Shown here: positions 7,500 to 13,942 of the stretch, piece after piece
Layout: every line of letters begins with the position of its first letter
Position numbering within the stretch: the first letter of the stretch is position 1
Assembly: GCA_046153015.1 (NCBI GenBank)
Contig: JBJXGF010000334.1
Location: 1 to 15,309 of the forward strand
DNA from: JBJXGF01 sp046153015
GTDB lineage: Bacteria > Actinomycetota > Acidimicrobiia > Acidimicrobiales > CAIXPF01
DNA length: 15,309 nt
Direction: 5' to 3'
Notes under the pieces: generated by a model
What the model saw: the letters and a program-made list of their open reading frames with translations, nothing else
Told to the model about the DNA's origin: nothing
Database searches by the model: none
Position numbers and translations under genes: made by a program

Positions 7500-8540
7500 G
7501 TGGGTGAACCAGAGTGCTGGACGAATACGTATCTCGATCCGCGTTCGGCGGCTCGGGACGCGCGGGCGATCGAGGACGCGGGCTTCGACGGCGTTGCGGT
7601 TGTCGACAATCAGGGCATCGTGCCGGACCCGTTCGTGGTGCTGGGACAGGCGGCAGAAGGGACGACACGTCTCGGGCTGGCGACGGGTACCTGCAATCCG
7701 GAAACTCGTCACGCTTCGGCGCTGGCTGGTGCCGCCGCGACGGTGGCGGCGGCCTCCGGCAACCGGATGACGCTCGGGCTGGGTCGTGGCCTGTCGGCGA
7801 ATTGGGAGATTGGGCGACCACCGACGCCGTTGCGGGAGTTCGAGCGTTATCTGACGGCGGTCTGCGGGTATCTGCGGGGCCGCAAGGTCGATGAGAACGG
7901 TGTAGATGCAAGTCTGAAATGGTTGCGGGCGTTCGGCGCGCCACAGGTGCCTGTCGAGGTGACCGCGACGGGGCAGAAGGTGATCGCCTGCTCGGCGTTG
8001 ATCGCGGACCGACTGGCGTTCGCGGTCGGCGCCGATCCCGACCGTGTTCGTTGGGCGGTCGACACTGCGAGGCTGGCCCGCAAGGCAGCAGGTCTCGAAC
8101 CCAACGGGATTGGCTATGGCGCCTACGTGCAGGCCTACCCGCATCCCGATGTCGGGCGAGCGGTCGCGCTGGCCCGCGGGCCGGTGTCGGGGCTCGCCTC
8201 GCTATCTGGCCGCAGCGAGAACGACGGTGCCGGCCAGAGCGACGCCGACCGCCAGGAATTTCTGCGGCTCAACCAGGGCTACGATCGGCGACGCCATACC
8301 TTCAGTTCATCACCGCAGGCGTTGGCGATGAGCGACGAGTTCGTTGCCCGTTTCGCCGCGCTCGGGCCGGTCTCTGAGGTGGTCGGCCGCCTCCAAGCGA
8401 TCCTCGATTCCGGTGTCACCCGCCTTTACCTCTCCTTCCCGGCCGCGGATGCCGACCCCACTGATGCTGCGGAATCCCAACACCTGCTCGCCACACAGGT
8501 AGTGCCAGCGCTAAGAAGCTACGGGTCAACCCAGAGCTAG
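7500..8540 (+). CDS. luciferase-like (LLM) flavin-dependent oxidoreductase
   Basis: The product is 346 aa, normal for the bacterial-luciferase TIM-barrel superfamily. The first strands and helices read DPRSAARDARAIEDAGFDGV, then DPFVVLGQAAEGTTRLGLATG, then RMTLGLGRG (about 13-97), all typical of LLM enzymes. The C-terminal half carries GPVSEVVGRLQAILDSGVTR (about 290-310), also typical. Such enzymes use FMN or F420; actinobacterial members often use F420, but the cofactor and substrate cannot be told here. GTG 7500 is chosen because TAGGTT lies seven bases upstream. The gene is inside the tRNA-fMet element, next to its left end, with no partner gene, so it looks like cargo. It converges on the integrase gene, with about 120 bp between them. 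A small GCCGG-CTAT-CCGGC hairpin (8656-8669) overlaps the integrase stop. Confidence 0.85.
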   Translation: MGEPECWTNTYLDPRSAARDARAIEDAGFDGVAVVDNQGIVPDPFVVLGQAAEGTTRLGLATGTCNPETRHASALAGAAATVAAASGNRMTLGLGRGLSANWEIGRPPTPLREFERYLTAVCGYLRGRKVDENGVDASLKWLRAFGAPQVPVEVTATGQKVIACSALIADRLAFAVGADPDRVRWAVDTARLARKAAGLEPNGIGYGAYVQAYPHPDVGRAVALARGPVSGLASLSGRSENDGAGQSDADRQEFLRLNQGYDRRRHTFSSSPQALAMSDEFVARFAALGPVSEVVGRLQAILDSGVTRLYLSFPAADADPTDAAESQHLLATQVVPALRSYGSTQS

Positions 8541-8660
8541 TGCCCTGACTTCCCGCCCGCGGTTTCGGCCGAACTGCCAGCGTATCGATGGTGCCACCTG
8601 CTGTTGCGGAGGAGACGCAACGCCCAGACGTTCGGCATGGCCCGTCATCGTCCGAGCCGG

Positions 8661-9869
8661 CTATCCGGCCGGGAGGGAGCCCCGGGGAACATCCGAGCCA
8701 GCGAGACGACGCAGCTCTGCCACGGAGGACAGCGTGGGCGCTGCTGCACCCTCGAACACGGAGTTCAGAGCGTGGTCGAGGCTCTCCTCGAGGTTCGGGA
8801 AGAGGTGGCCGTAGGTCCCGAGGGTGACCTGGATTGTGCTGTGGCCGAGGCGTTCCATCATGGCCCTGGGGTGGGCACCTTGCGCGATAAGCATCGCGGC
8901 GTAGGTGTGGCGGAGGTCGTGGAAGCGGGTGCCGTCAGGGAGACCCGCTCGGACGACGGCTGGTTTGAAGTGGCGGGGATACCAGTTCGAGTGACGGACC
9001 GGGCCTCCGTCAGGGCCCTCGAAGACGAAGGCGTCCGGTGCCTTGCCGGCGATGTGGTGGACGAGCTGGTCGATCAGTGCGGCGGGCACCGGGACGTTGC
9101 GCCGTTCGTAGGTCTTGGTGGCGCCGACCTCGAACTTGCCGTGCGCCTCGGACGCTGACTCCGACACCTCTACGCGCCGGCGCATGAGATCGAGTCTCCG
9201 GACCTTCAGCGCGCCGATCTCGCCGGCGCGCAGCCCAGTGAACGCGGCGAAGCGGACGAAAAGCCCGTACTCGGGGTACGTGGAGCGGCGGTGCTCGCCC
9301 CCTCGCTGCCGAATTGGGGGATTTGCGATCTCGTCGGCGAGAGTCATCACCTGGTCGGCGGTGAGGAAGACCATCTCTTGCTTGGTCGATCGTCCGATGC
9401 GAGCGCCTAGTACGGGGTTGTGCTTGAGGGCGCCCGAACGGACGGCCAGTGCCAGCACGAGGCGCAAGACGTCGCGGATGTTGCGCACGGTGCCGCGCCC
9501 AATGCCTCCGGCCGCGAGCTCGGACAGGTACGCGAGCACCCGGGGGTGGTCGATGGCCGAGAGCGGCACGTCGCCGAAGGTCGGCATCAAATGCTTTGAG
9601 AGGATGGACTCGTAGCCGGAGCGCGTCTTGGGCTGAAGGTGTGCGGTGGTGGCGAGCCACTGCTCGGCCCAGTGCCCGAACGTCTCTCGTGAGCGACGTG
9701 GGTCGATCCAGTCGCCTCGCAAGACGTCTGCCTCGACGAGATTCGCGAATCGTTGTGCGTCGACCTTTCGCTTGAACGACCGCTTCACTTGCCGGCGGTC
9801 GGTCCCTCGGTAGCGGACGTCCCATCGGATCTCGCCGGTTGGTGTCGTGCGCTTGTCGATACTCGCCAT
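8661..9869 (-). CDS. tyrosine recombinase (site-specific integrase)
   Basis: The product is 402 aa, a full-length phage/ICE-type integrase. The N-terminus (IRWDVRYRGTDRRQVKRSF, about 14-32) resembles the arm-binding domain. A SAM-like core-binding domain covers about 62-165 and the catalytic domain about 170-365. All catalytic residues are visible: Arg214 (TGLRAGE), Lys252 (ATKTYERR), His317 and Arg320 (FHDLRHTY), His343 (RLGHS) and nucleophile Tyr353 (GTYGHL). The start at 9869 has a strong GGAGG (9878-9874) four bases before the ATG. The xis-type gene ends 21 bp upstream, so the two form one minus-strand operon. The target is inferred to be the tRNA-fMet anticodon region, from the flanking att repeats. 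The gene lies about 1.5 kb from attL, with the LLM gene between, rather than next to the site as is usual. Confidence 0.95.
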   Translation of the reverse strand: MASIDKRTTPTGEIRWDVRYRGTDRRQVKRSFKRKVDAQRFANLVEADVLRGDWIDPRRSRETFGHWAEQWLATTAHLQPKTRSGYESILSKHLMPTFGDVPLSAIDHPRVLAYLSELAAGGIGRGTVRNIRDVLRLVLALAVRSGALKHNPVLGARIGRSTKQEMVFLTADQVMTLADEIANPPIRQRGGEHRRSTYPEYGLFVRFAAFTGLRAGEIGALKVRRLDLMRRRVEVSESASEAHGKFEVGATKTYERRNVPVPAALIDQLVHHIAGKAPDAFVFEGPDGGPVRHSNWYPRHFKPAVVRAGLPDGTRFHDLRHTYAAMLIAQGAHPRAMMERLGHSTIQVTLGTYGHLFPNLEESLDHALNSVFEGAAAPTLSSVAELRRLAGSDVPRGSLPAG

Positions 9870-9890
9870 GCTTCCTCCGGGTCCGCCTGA

Positions 9891-10154
9891 TCAGGAACGG
9901 TAGTGGCGACCTGTGACAGGCGGGGAGGGAACAGCGACGAGGTTCACCGGCTCGACTCGGCCGTGCATGGCGAAGCGGTCGATGTCTGCGGGGTCGAAGC
10001 GCACGTACTTGCCGATCTTGTGGAACGGGATTCGCCGCTCTTCCACCAAGCGCCGAACGAATCGGGGCGTGACGCCGAGGCGCTCAGCTGCCTGGGCGAT
10101 GTCGATGAGTGGCGCCGAGGGCGCCGAGGCCGCGGCAGCGTTCCGCGTCGTCAT
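9891..10154 (-). CDS. excisionase-type helix-turn-helix protein
   Basis: The product is 87 aa. After an Ala-rich start, residues about 16-62 form a winged-helix excisionase/MerR-like fold: LIDIAQAAERLGVTPRFVRR, LVEERRIPFHKIGKYVRF, DPADIDRF. This is the HTH_17-type domain of small Xis proteins, which bend DNA to steer integrase toward excision. The tail is short and basic. ATG 10154 is the only sensible start and has no good Shine-Dalgarno. The stop of a minus-strand frame from upstream overlaps it as ATGA, which would suit translational coupling to a gene now lost. In pSAM2-type elements rep, xis and int overlap in this order, so the missing upstream partner could be a replication gene. It is followed after 21 bp by the integrase. 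Confidence 0.88.
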   Translation of the reverse strand: MTTRNAAAASAPSAPLIDIAQAAERLGVTPRFVRRLVEERRIPFHKIGKYVRFDPADIDRFAMHGRVEPVNLVAVPSPPVTGRHYRS

Positions 10155-10449
10155 CGGTTGGCCTGGCCCATCGCTCCGTCAAGGCGCTCGCTCGGCCGCC
10201 AGGGGCGGCAGGGTGACGAGTTCGGGCGATCGCAAGAAGGCAAGCGCGAGGACTGGCCGACGGTGACGGGGTGGGACCCGGCAACCCCAGTCAGCAGACC
10301 TTCCGCCAACACGCTCCCGTCGTGGAGCTTACTCCCCATGTCGACACAAGGGACGGTCCCCAGCGGATAGCGGGACGGCCAGCGCTGGCCATGACGACGC
10401 CGGCCGTGCGAAAGAGGGCGGAGGTAGTGCATGATCGCTGGTCAGGCAG

Positions 10450-10550
10450 CAGTAGGTGGACTGCCGGCGGAGCAGTAGGTGACCAGGACGCGGCAAGCCG
10501 ATGGCCTCGGCGTCGCAGTCTAGGTGGTGGTCTGCTCTGTCCAGTAGGTG
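10450..10550 (+). repeat. CAGTAGGTG direct repeats (3 exact, 1 variant)
   Basis: Exact copies at 10450-10458, 10473-10481 and 10542-10550. A variant, CAGTCTAGGTG, lies at 10516-10526. Spacings between starts are 23, 43 and 26 bp. Irregularly spaced short repeats upstream of xis/int could be iterons or regulator sites. The role is not known. Confidence 0.4.
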
Positions 10551-10657
10551 CTCAACGGCGCGCAGCGCCAGGGTTCCGCCTGTTGGTCAGAATCCTCGAC
10601 CTGCGGCGTTCCCAAACACGGCACGAGGGATCGCCCAACGACACGAGCCGGCAACGC

Positions 10658-10906
10658 TCACTTGCTGTGGCGGGATCGACCTACTGTCCCGGCGGTCCGC
10701 AGGACCTCCAGTTGTGTCTCCACATTTCCGTGCGGTCGGTGGGCGGGCATCTGCGTCACGCGCTGTGGTGTTCGCCTGGTCGCTTCGGGAGGCGTTGATC
10801 GGGGAGATCGGGGCCGCGGCCTAATCAGGTCGGTTGGGCTCTCGTCGTTTGGTGCAGGCTCGTCGTCGTCACGGTCATGAGCGTGGGCGGTTTCCAGAGG
10901 AGTCAT
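10658..10906 (-). pseudogene. possible N-terminal gene remnant, 82 codons
   Basis: The minus-strand ATG at 10906 is preceded by AAGGA at a suitable distance. The first part, MTPLETAHAHDRDDDEPAPN, is acidic and protein-like. After about residue 28 the reading turns Arg/Pro/Thr-rich and stops at TGA 10658-10660, which suggests a frameshift or truncation. The position and orientation, upstream of xis-int on the same strand, are where a replication or transfer gene would start in a pSAM2-like element. No domain is recognised. It may equally be a chance open frame. Confidence 0.2.
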
Positions 10907-10930
10907 TGTTCCTTGTTCGGGGCGCCGCTC

Positions 10931-11079
10931 GGGAGCGCAGCCCCCAGCTGCGCTCCCTGGCCGCCACTCCGCCACGACCGGTCCCGGCGTCAAGCCCCGC
11001 CGGGGGTCGCCTGGCGACCCGAGGTCGCTTGCAGCCGCGAGCACGTTCACCGACGCGTGCCGACCGGAGGGCTTGACGC
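10931..11079. repeat. cluster of inverted repeats (candidate origin or control site)
   Basis: Three dyads lie within 150 bp. GGGAGCGCAG (10931-10940) pairs with CTGCGCTCCC (10948-10957) around a 7-nt loop. GGGTCGCC-T-GGCGACCC is a 17-bp palindrome at 11004-11020. GCGTCAAGCCC (10987-10997) recurs inverted at 11069-11079. No gene covers them. They could be a replication origin, a transfer origin or a regulatory region; the sequence does not say which. Confidence 0.45.
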
Positions 11080-11145
11080 GTGGAGGGAGCGGTTGTGGCA
11101 CCACATCTGCGCCGTCGTCGCCACTCCTGCAGCCCCGGGGGGACG

Positions 11146-11175
11146 CTGCACTTATTGCACTTGGGCTGGTAGGCT
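11146..11175 (+). promoter_or_regulatory. promoter and candidate operator of the toxin-antitoxin pair
   Basis: TAGGCT at 11170-11175 lies seven bases before ATG 11183, a leaderless layout. CTGCAC at 11146-11151 is a weak -35 with 18-nt spacing. Two TGCACTT copies at 11147-11153 and 11156-11162 (9-bp period) lie between -35 and -10, a good place for the HTH antitoxin to repress its own operon. Confidence 0.5.
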
Positions 11176-11182
11176 GGCGTCC

Positions 11183-11623
11183 ATGGCCATGGCAGCTGAG
11201 ATCCGCCCCGGCTCGGTGGAGGAGCGTGAGCTCGCGCTGATCGAGCGCGCCTTGACTCGTCGCACGAGCGGCCGCCCCGCTGCCCAACTGCTCGCTGGCG
11301 ACGGGACGCCCGTCGACGTTCCTGCAGAGCTCGTTGACGTCTTGGTCGCCATCGTGCAAGAGCTCAAGGCCGGCAACGGCGTCTCGATCGCCGCGTTGCA
11401 CGCGGAGCTGACCACGGTCGAAGCTGCCGAGCTGTTGAACGTCAGCCGCCCGTACTTGATCAAGCAGCTCGACGCCGGCGCACTGCCGTTCCGCATGGTG
11501 GGGAGCCACCGCAGGGTCCGCCTTGTTGACGTTCTCGCCTACCGCGATCGCCATGACGCTCGGGCCAGCGAAGCACTCGACGAGCTCACCCAGCAGGCCG
11601 AAGCGCTCGGCCTGTACGACTGA
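11183..11623 (+). CDS. HTH (excisionase-family) antitoxin
   Basis: The product is 146 aa. An N-terminal helical part (about 10-65) is followed by a DNA-binding domain at about 77-125: TTVEAAELLNVSRPYLIKQL, then LPFRMVGSHRRVRLVDVLAY, the excisionase/HTH_17 fold. The C-terminal helix (SEALDELTQQAEALGLYD) would suit toxin binding. This type of protein commonly precedes a PIN-domain toxin in actinobacteria, and a PIN gene starts nine bases after its stop. I read it as the antitoxin and probable autorepressor. ATG 11183 is chosen because TAGGCT lies seven bases upstream; ATG 11189 is in frame and also possible. An open frame extends further upstream, but its composition is not protein-like. It is inside the element, near the right end, and may keep the element from being lost. 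Confidence 0.82.
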   Translation: MAMAAEIRPGSVEERELALIERALTRRTSGRPAAQLLAGDGTPVDVPAELVDVLVAIVQELKAGNGVSIAALHAELTTVEAAELLNVSRPYLIKQLDAGALPFRMVGSHRRVRLVDVLAYRDRHDARASEALDELTQQAEALGLYD

Positions 11624-11632
11624 GCCGCCTGC

Positions 11633-12181
11633 GTGGCCGTTCCCGTCGCTGTTGTCGACGCCAACGTCCTGTACTCGATCGAGCTCACCGACCTCCTTCT
11701 GACCCTCGGCACGCGCCGTCTTGTTCGGCTGCACTGGTCACCAGCGATCCTCGACGAGGTCCGCCGCAATCTCGCGCTGCGGCCTGATCTGTCGGCCGAG
11801 GCGATCGATTACCGGCTCGATCGGATGAACCTGGCCCTTCCCGGGGCGCTCGATGAGGCGCCCCCGGCGCTTGTCGAATCGATGCCGGTGAACCACAAGG
11901 ACCGGCACGTGCTCGCGTTGGCTGTTCACGTCGAGGCCGGAACGCTCGTGACGTTCAACCTGCGCGACTTCCCGCCCGCCGCGTGTGAGGCCTACGGGAT
12001 CGAGGCTCGCAGCCCCGACGATTTCCTCACGACCGTCGCCGACGCTGACGTGATCGGCGTCCGAGGCGCGCTCGCCGCCATGGCGGGGCGTCGATCTCGG
12101 CCGCCGATGAGCGTCGATCAGGTCCTCGACCGGCTTGCTCGCGAGCTGCCGTCTTTCGAGCGCCGGGTCCGGCTCGCGTGA
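11633..12181 (+). CDS. PIN-domain toxin (VapC-like ribonuclease)
   Basis: The product is 182 aa. The PIN fold is marked by acidic residues in the expected order: Asp9 (VAVVDANVLYS), Glu42 (AILDEVRRN), Asp90 (NHKDRHVLALAV) and Asp112 (VTFNLRDFP). Together these would bind Mg2+ or Mn2+ for RNA cleavage. The layout fits the PIN_3 group paired with HTH antitoxins. The C-terminal extension (about 125-182) is helical and typical of that group. GTG 11633 starts nine bases after the antitoxin stop, so the genes are co-transcribed and probably translationally coupled. The RNA target cannot be inferred. The right arm-type repeats begin 16 bp after its stop, making this the last gene of the element. Confidence 0.85.
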   Translation: MAVPVAVVDANVLYSIELTDLLLTLGTRRLVRLHWSPAILDEVRRNLALRPDLSAEAIDYRLDRMNLALPGALDEAPPALVESMPVNHKDRHVLALAVHVEAGTLVTFNLRDFPPAACEAYGIEARSPDDFLTTVADADVIGVRGALAAMAGRRSRPPMSVDQVLDRLARELPSFERRVRLA

Positions 12182-12197
12182 TCGGGTGTGCCGCTAT

Positions 12198-12219
12198 CCA
12201 TGGCACAAATATGGCACAG
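12198..12219 (+). repeat. right paired TGGCACA repeats (candidate integrase arm site)
   Basis: TGGCACA starts at 12201 and 12212, 11 bp apart, in the same orientation and near-identical context as 7265-7286. It lies about 105 bp inside the right att repeat; the left pair lies about 55 bp inside the left one. Between here and 12323 I see no gene. Confidence 0.55.
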
Positions 12220-12323
12220 CACAGCGGGAAACTAGAGGGTGCAAGGGATCGTAACGGGGAGCTGAAACTGCCGTTGACCTGGACAAACGGCTTGGATCAG
12301 CACCGAGGCTCGCACGGTCGGGA

Positions 12324-12373
12324 GGGCTCATAACCCGAAGGTCGTGGGTTCAAATCCCACCCTCGCCACTCAG
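12324..12373 (+). repeat. attR: partial tRNA-fMet (3' half only)
   Basis: It starts inside the anticodon stem (GGGCTCATAACCC) and runs through the T arm and acceptor 3' strand to CACTCAG, but has no D arm or 5' acceptor, so it is not a functional tRNA. Its T stem is GTGGG/CCCAC instead of GTAGG/CCTAC, and its acceptor strand is CCTCGCC. It is most simply the original host 3' end, displaced when the element integrated. Confidence 0.85.
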
Positions 12374-12423
12374 GAGGCGCCGCTCGGTGAACTGGCTGAC
12401 GGTCGGCGCCGGTCGCGGTCAGC

Positions 12424-13398
12424 TCATCGTGCTTTGACCCCGACCACGTTCGAGGTCGAGCCGTACTCGGCGTTGAGGGCCGTGACAATGTAGCGGTACT
12501 TCGTGCCGGACCGGACGGTCGTGTCGCTCCACTGGGACTCGGTCGGCGCCAGGGTGGCCACCGGCGAGAAGACCGTGCAGGTGGAACCCGTGCACCGGCT
12601 GACGACCAGCGACGTGGCGTTCGTGGTGGCCGGGTTGGTCCACTGCAGGTCCACGCGCCGACGCACCGTCGAGGATGCGGTGAGGTTGGTCGGCGTTCCC
12701 GGAGGCACCGTCGAGACGGTGATCGTCGTCGAGGCGAGGTTGGCCACGCCGCGGGCATCGGCCACCGTCAAGATCGCCCGGTAGGTGCCCGGCGTGGTGT
12801 AGACGTGGCTGGCCGTCGGGCCGCTGGCGGTGGCCCCGTCACCGAACGACCAGGACCAGGTGGTGATCGGCTGGAAGTCGATCCCGGTGGACTGCGAGCC
12901 GTCGAAGCTGACGGTCAGTGGCGCGAGTCCGCTGGTAGGCGTCGCCGACATCACCGCCGACGGGTAGCCGCTCGGTACGCCGAAACCGCCCGGCAGTGCG
13001 GCCTCGGCCGACCAGGCAGAGGCGCCGGAACTGTTGACCGCGCGCACGCGGTACCGATAGGCGCCGACCGTGGTGTTGTCCAGGTAGAGGAATTGGTTCG
13101 CCGCTGTGGTGGCCAGCGGTGCGAACGCGCACCCGGCCGTCGTGGTGGTGCAGCGCTCGATCTCGAACGCGGTCTCGTCTGACGAGTTGTCCGCCCAGGC
13201 CAGTGTGATGGCGAGGCCGCCGTTGATCACCTGAGCCGCCAGCCCCGACGGAGCGGTCGGAATGGTGGCGGCCGAGGCTTGGCCGACGGGGGCCAGGCTG
13301 GCGCCGAGGGCCAGGGCGAGAGCGGAAGTGACGAGGGTGACGCGGCGCCGGACACGCCGCCCGGGCAGGACTGTTCGATGACGTGTCAGCGGACTCAT
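12424..13398 (-). CDS. secreted FN3-PKD-FN3 repeat protein
   Basis: The product is 324 aa. An Arg-rich N-terminus and hydrophobic core (about 21-36) end at a likely signal-peptidase I site, ASA|A after residue 43. The mature part has an FN3-like domain (about 46-134; APSGLAAQV, YRYRVRAVNSSGASAWS) and a PKD domain (about 146-229; PTSGLAPLTVSFDGS, WSWSFGDG, HVYTTPGTYRAILTV). A second FN3 domain follows (about 233-324; PTNLTAS, YRYIVTALNAEYGSTS). Cysteine pairs at 83/90 and 269/274 could form disulfides. There is no catalytic domain and no wall anchor, so it may be an adhesin or binding protein. ATG 13398 gives a clean signal peptide; no Shine-Dalgarno is visible. Its stop is only 51 bp from the att repeat. 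A GCTGAC/GTCAGC dyad (12395-12423) around GGCGCC may be its terminator. Confidence 0.85.
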   Translation of the reverse strand: MSPLTRHRTVLPGRRVRRRVTLVTSALALALGASLAPVGQASAATIPTAPSGLAAQVINGGLAITLAWADNSSDETAFEIERCTTTTAGCAFAPLATTAANQFLYLDNTTVGAYRYRVRAVNSSGASAWSAEAALPGGFGVPSGYPSAVMSATPTSGLAPLTVSFDGSQSTGIDFQPITTWSWSFGDGATASGPTASHVYTTPGTYRAILTVADARGVANLASTTITVSTVPPGTPTNLTASSTVRRRVDLQWTNPATTNATSLVVSRCTGSTCTVFSPVATLAPTESQWSDTTVRSGTKYRYIVTALNAEYGSTSNVVGVKAR

Positions 13399-13761
13399 GA
13401 TTCACTATCGAACGGCACATGTGGACCTGCCAGGGACCAACGACCCTGTTTCGAGATCCGGCTCGGGGCTCGGTGCCGGACTGACGGGCAGACACCAGCG
13501 AGCGGGGCGTGTGTCCTTCGCCTTTGCCGGGGACCTGGTGGGCGGGCGACGACTACTGCGCTCCCCAAGTTCCAGCCCGCTGGAACACCCAGCGACCGAG
13601 TGCAAGCCCATTCCAGTCGGGCCCGTGATGCTGGACTTTGTGGTCGCGAAGCCGTCGGCTCCGCGATCAGGCCTCGAGAACCCTGTTCTGGCCCGTACAG
13701 CGCAGCGGGCAGACCGGCTGCCGAACGTCGACTTCATTCTCATGAGGGGACGGACGAGCGA
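13399..13761. other. 363 bp without a gene; two palindromes
   Basis: No convincing gene. GTTCCAGC-CC-GCTGGAAC at 13569-13586 is an 18-bp operator-like palindrome. TCGCG-A-AGCCG-T-CGGCT-C-CGCGA at 13644-13666 is a 23-bp dyad with one mismatched step. Either could be a regulator site or a transcript-end hairpin. The stretch probably includes the promoter of the FN3 gene at its left end, but no clear hexamers are seen. Confidence 0.45.
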
Positions 13762-13878
13762 GTGGCGACGATCTTCACGAACATCAGCTTCCCGATCAGC
13801 ACCCTGATCGGCCAGATCGAGACGGGACAGATTGGCCTGCCCGAGATGCAGCGACCGTTCGTGTGGGATCGCTCGGTT
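13762..13878 (+). pseudogene. N-terminal fragment of a DUF262 (GmrS-like) protein
   Basis: From GTG 13762 the reading gives about 39 residues: MATIFTNISFPISTLIGQIE then TGQIGLPEMQRPFVWDRS. The IGLPEMQRPFVW segment is the N-terminal signature of DUF262 proteins, whose next residues are normally close to KVRDLFDSMYRGYPVG. Here the similarity ends abruptly after WDRS, and the reading becomes Arg/Pro-rich non-protein sequence. Intact relatives have several hundred residues and include GmrSD type IV restriction enzymes. The break lies about 65 bp before the next gene, so a deletion has removed the rest. GAGGGG at 13744-13749 may be its old ribosome site but is too far from the GTG to be convincing. 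Confidence 0.65.
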
Positions 13879-13930
13879 CAGTCCCCGCACCGGGGCCCGA
13901 CAGCCCGGAGATCGCGTTGGCGGGGTCGGG

Positions 13931-13936
13931 TAGGGT
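13931..13936 (+). promoter_or_regulatory. -10 box TAGGGT, leaderless promoter of the Fe-S protein gene
   Basis: TAGGGT, six bases, then GTG 13943. No -35 and no Shine-Dalgarno. Small GC hairpins (CCCCG-CAC-CGGGG at 13883-13895, and CCGGG/CCCGG to 13908) lie just upstream and may end read-through from the DUF262 remnant. Confidence 0.45.
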
Positions 13937-13942
13937 GCGGGT

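Larger units (their letters stand above)
10155..11145. other. about 1 kb without a confident gene; repeats and possible gene remnants
   Basis: Every open frame here is short or has the Arg/Pro/Ser-rich composition of an out-of-frame reading, so I call no intact gene. The stretch holds CAGTAGGTG direct repeats (10450-10550), a possible minus-strand gene start (10906), and a cluster of inverted repeats (10931-11079). It separates the minus-strand xis/int operon from the plus-strand toxin-antitoxin pair, the place where rep or tra genes usually lie in actinobacterial integrative elements. I infer decay or deletion. Confidence 0.55.

Noticed and set aside
8564..8573. TTCGGCCGAA palindrome between the LLM and integrase genes
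   Set aside because: Only 10 bp and GC-rich; expected by chance in this sequence.
10877..11182. Upstream in-frame extension of the antitoxin
   Set aside because: The added 102 codons read as Arg/Pro/Ala/Cys-rich noise over a dyad cluster, and a -10 box lies directly before ATG 11183.
10658..11734. Minus-strand frame of 358 codons covering the antitoxin
   Set aside because: The part opposite the antitoxin and toxin is a shadow. Only the portion from ATG 10906 was kept, as a weak remnant.
12297..12373. A second complete tRNA-Met gene
   Set aside because: No 5' acceptor strand or D arm can be formed before GGGCTCAT; only the 3' half is present.
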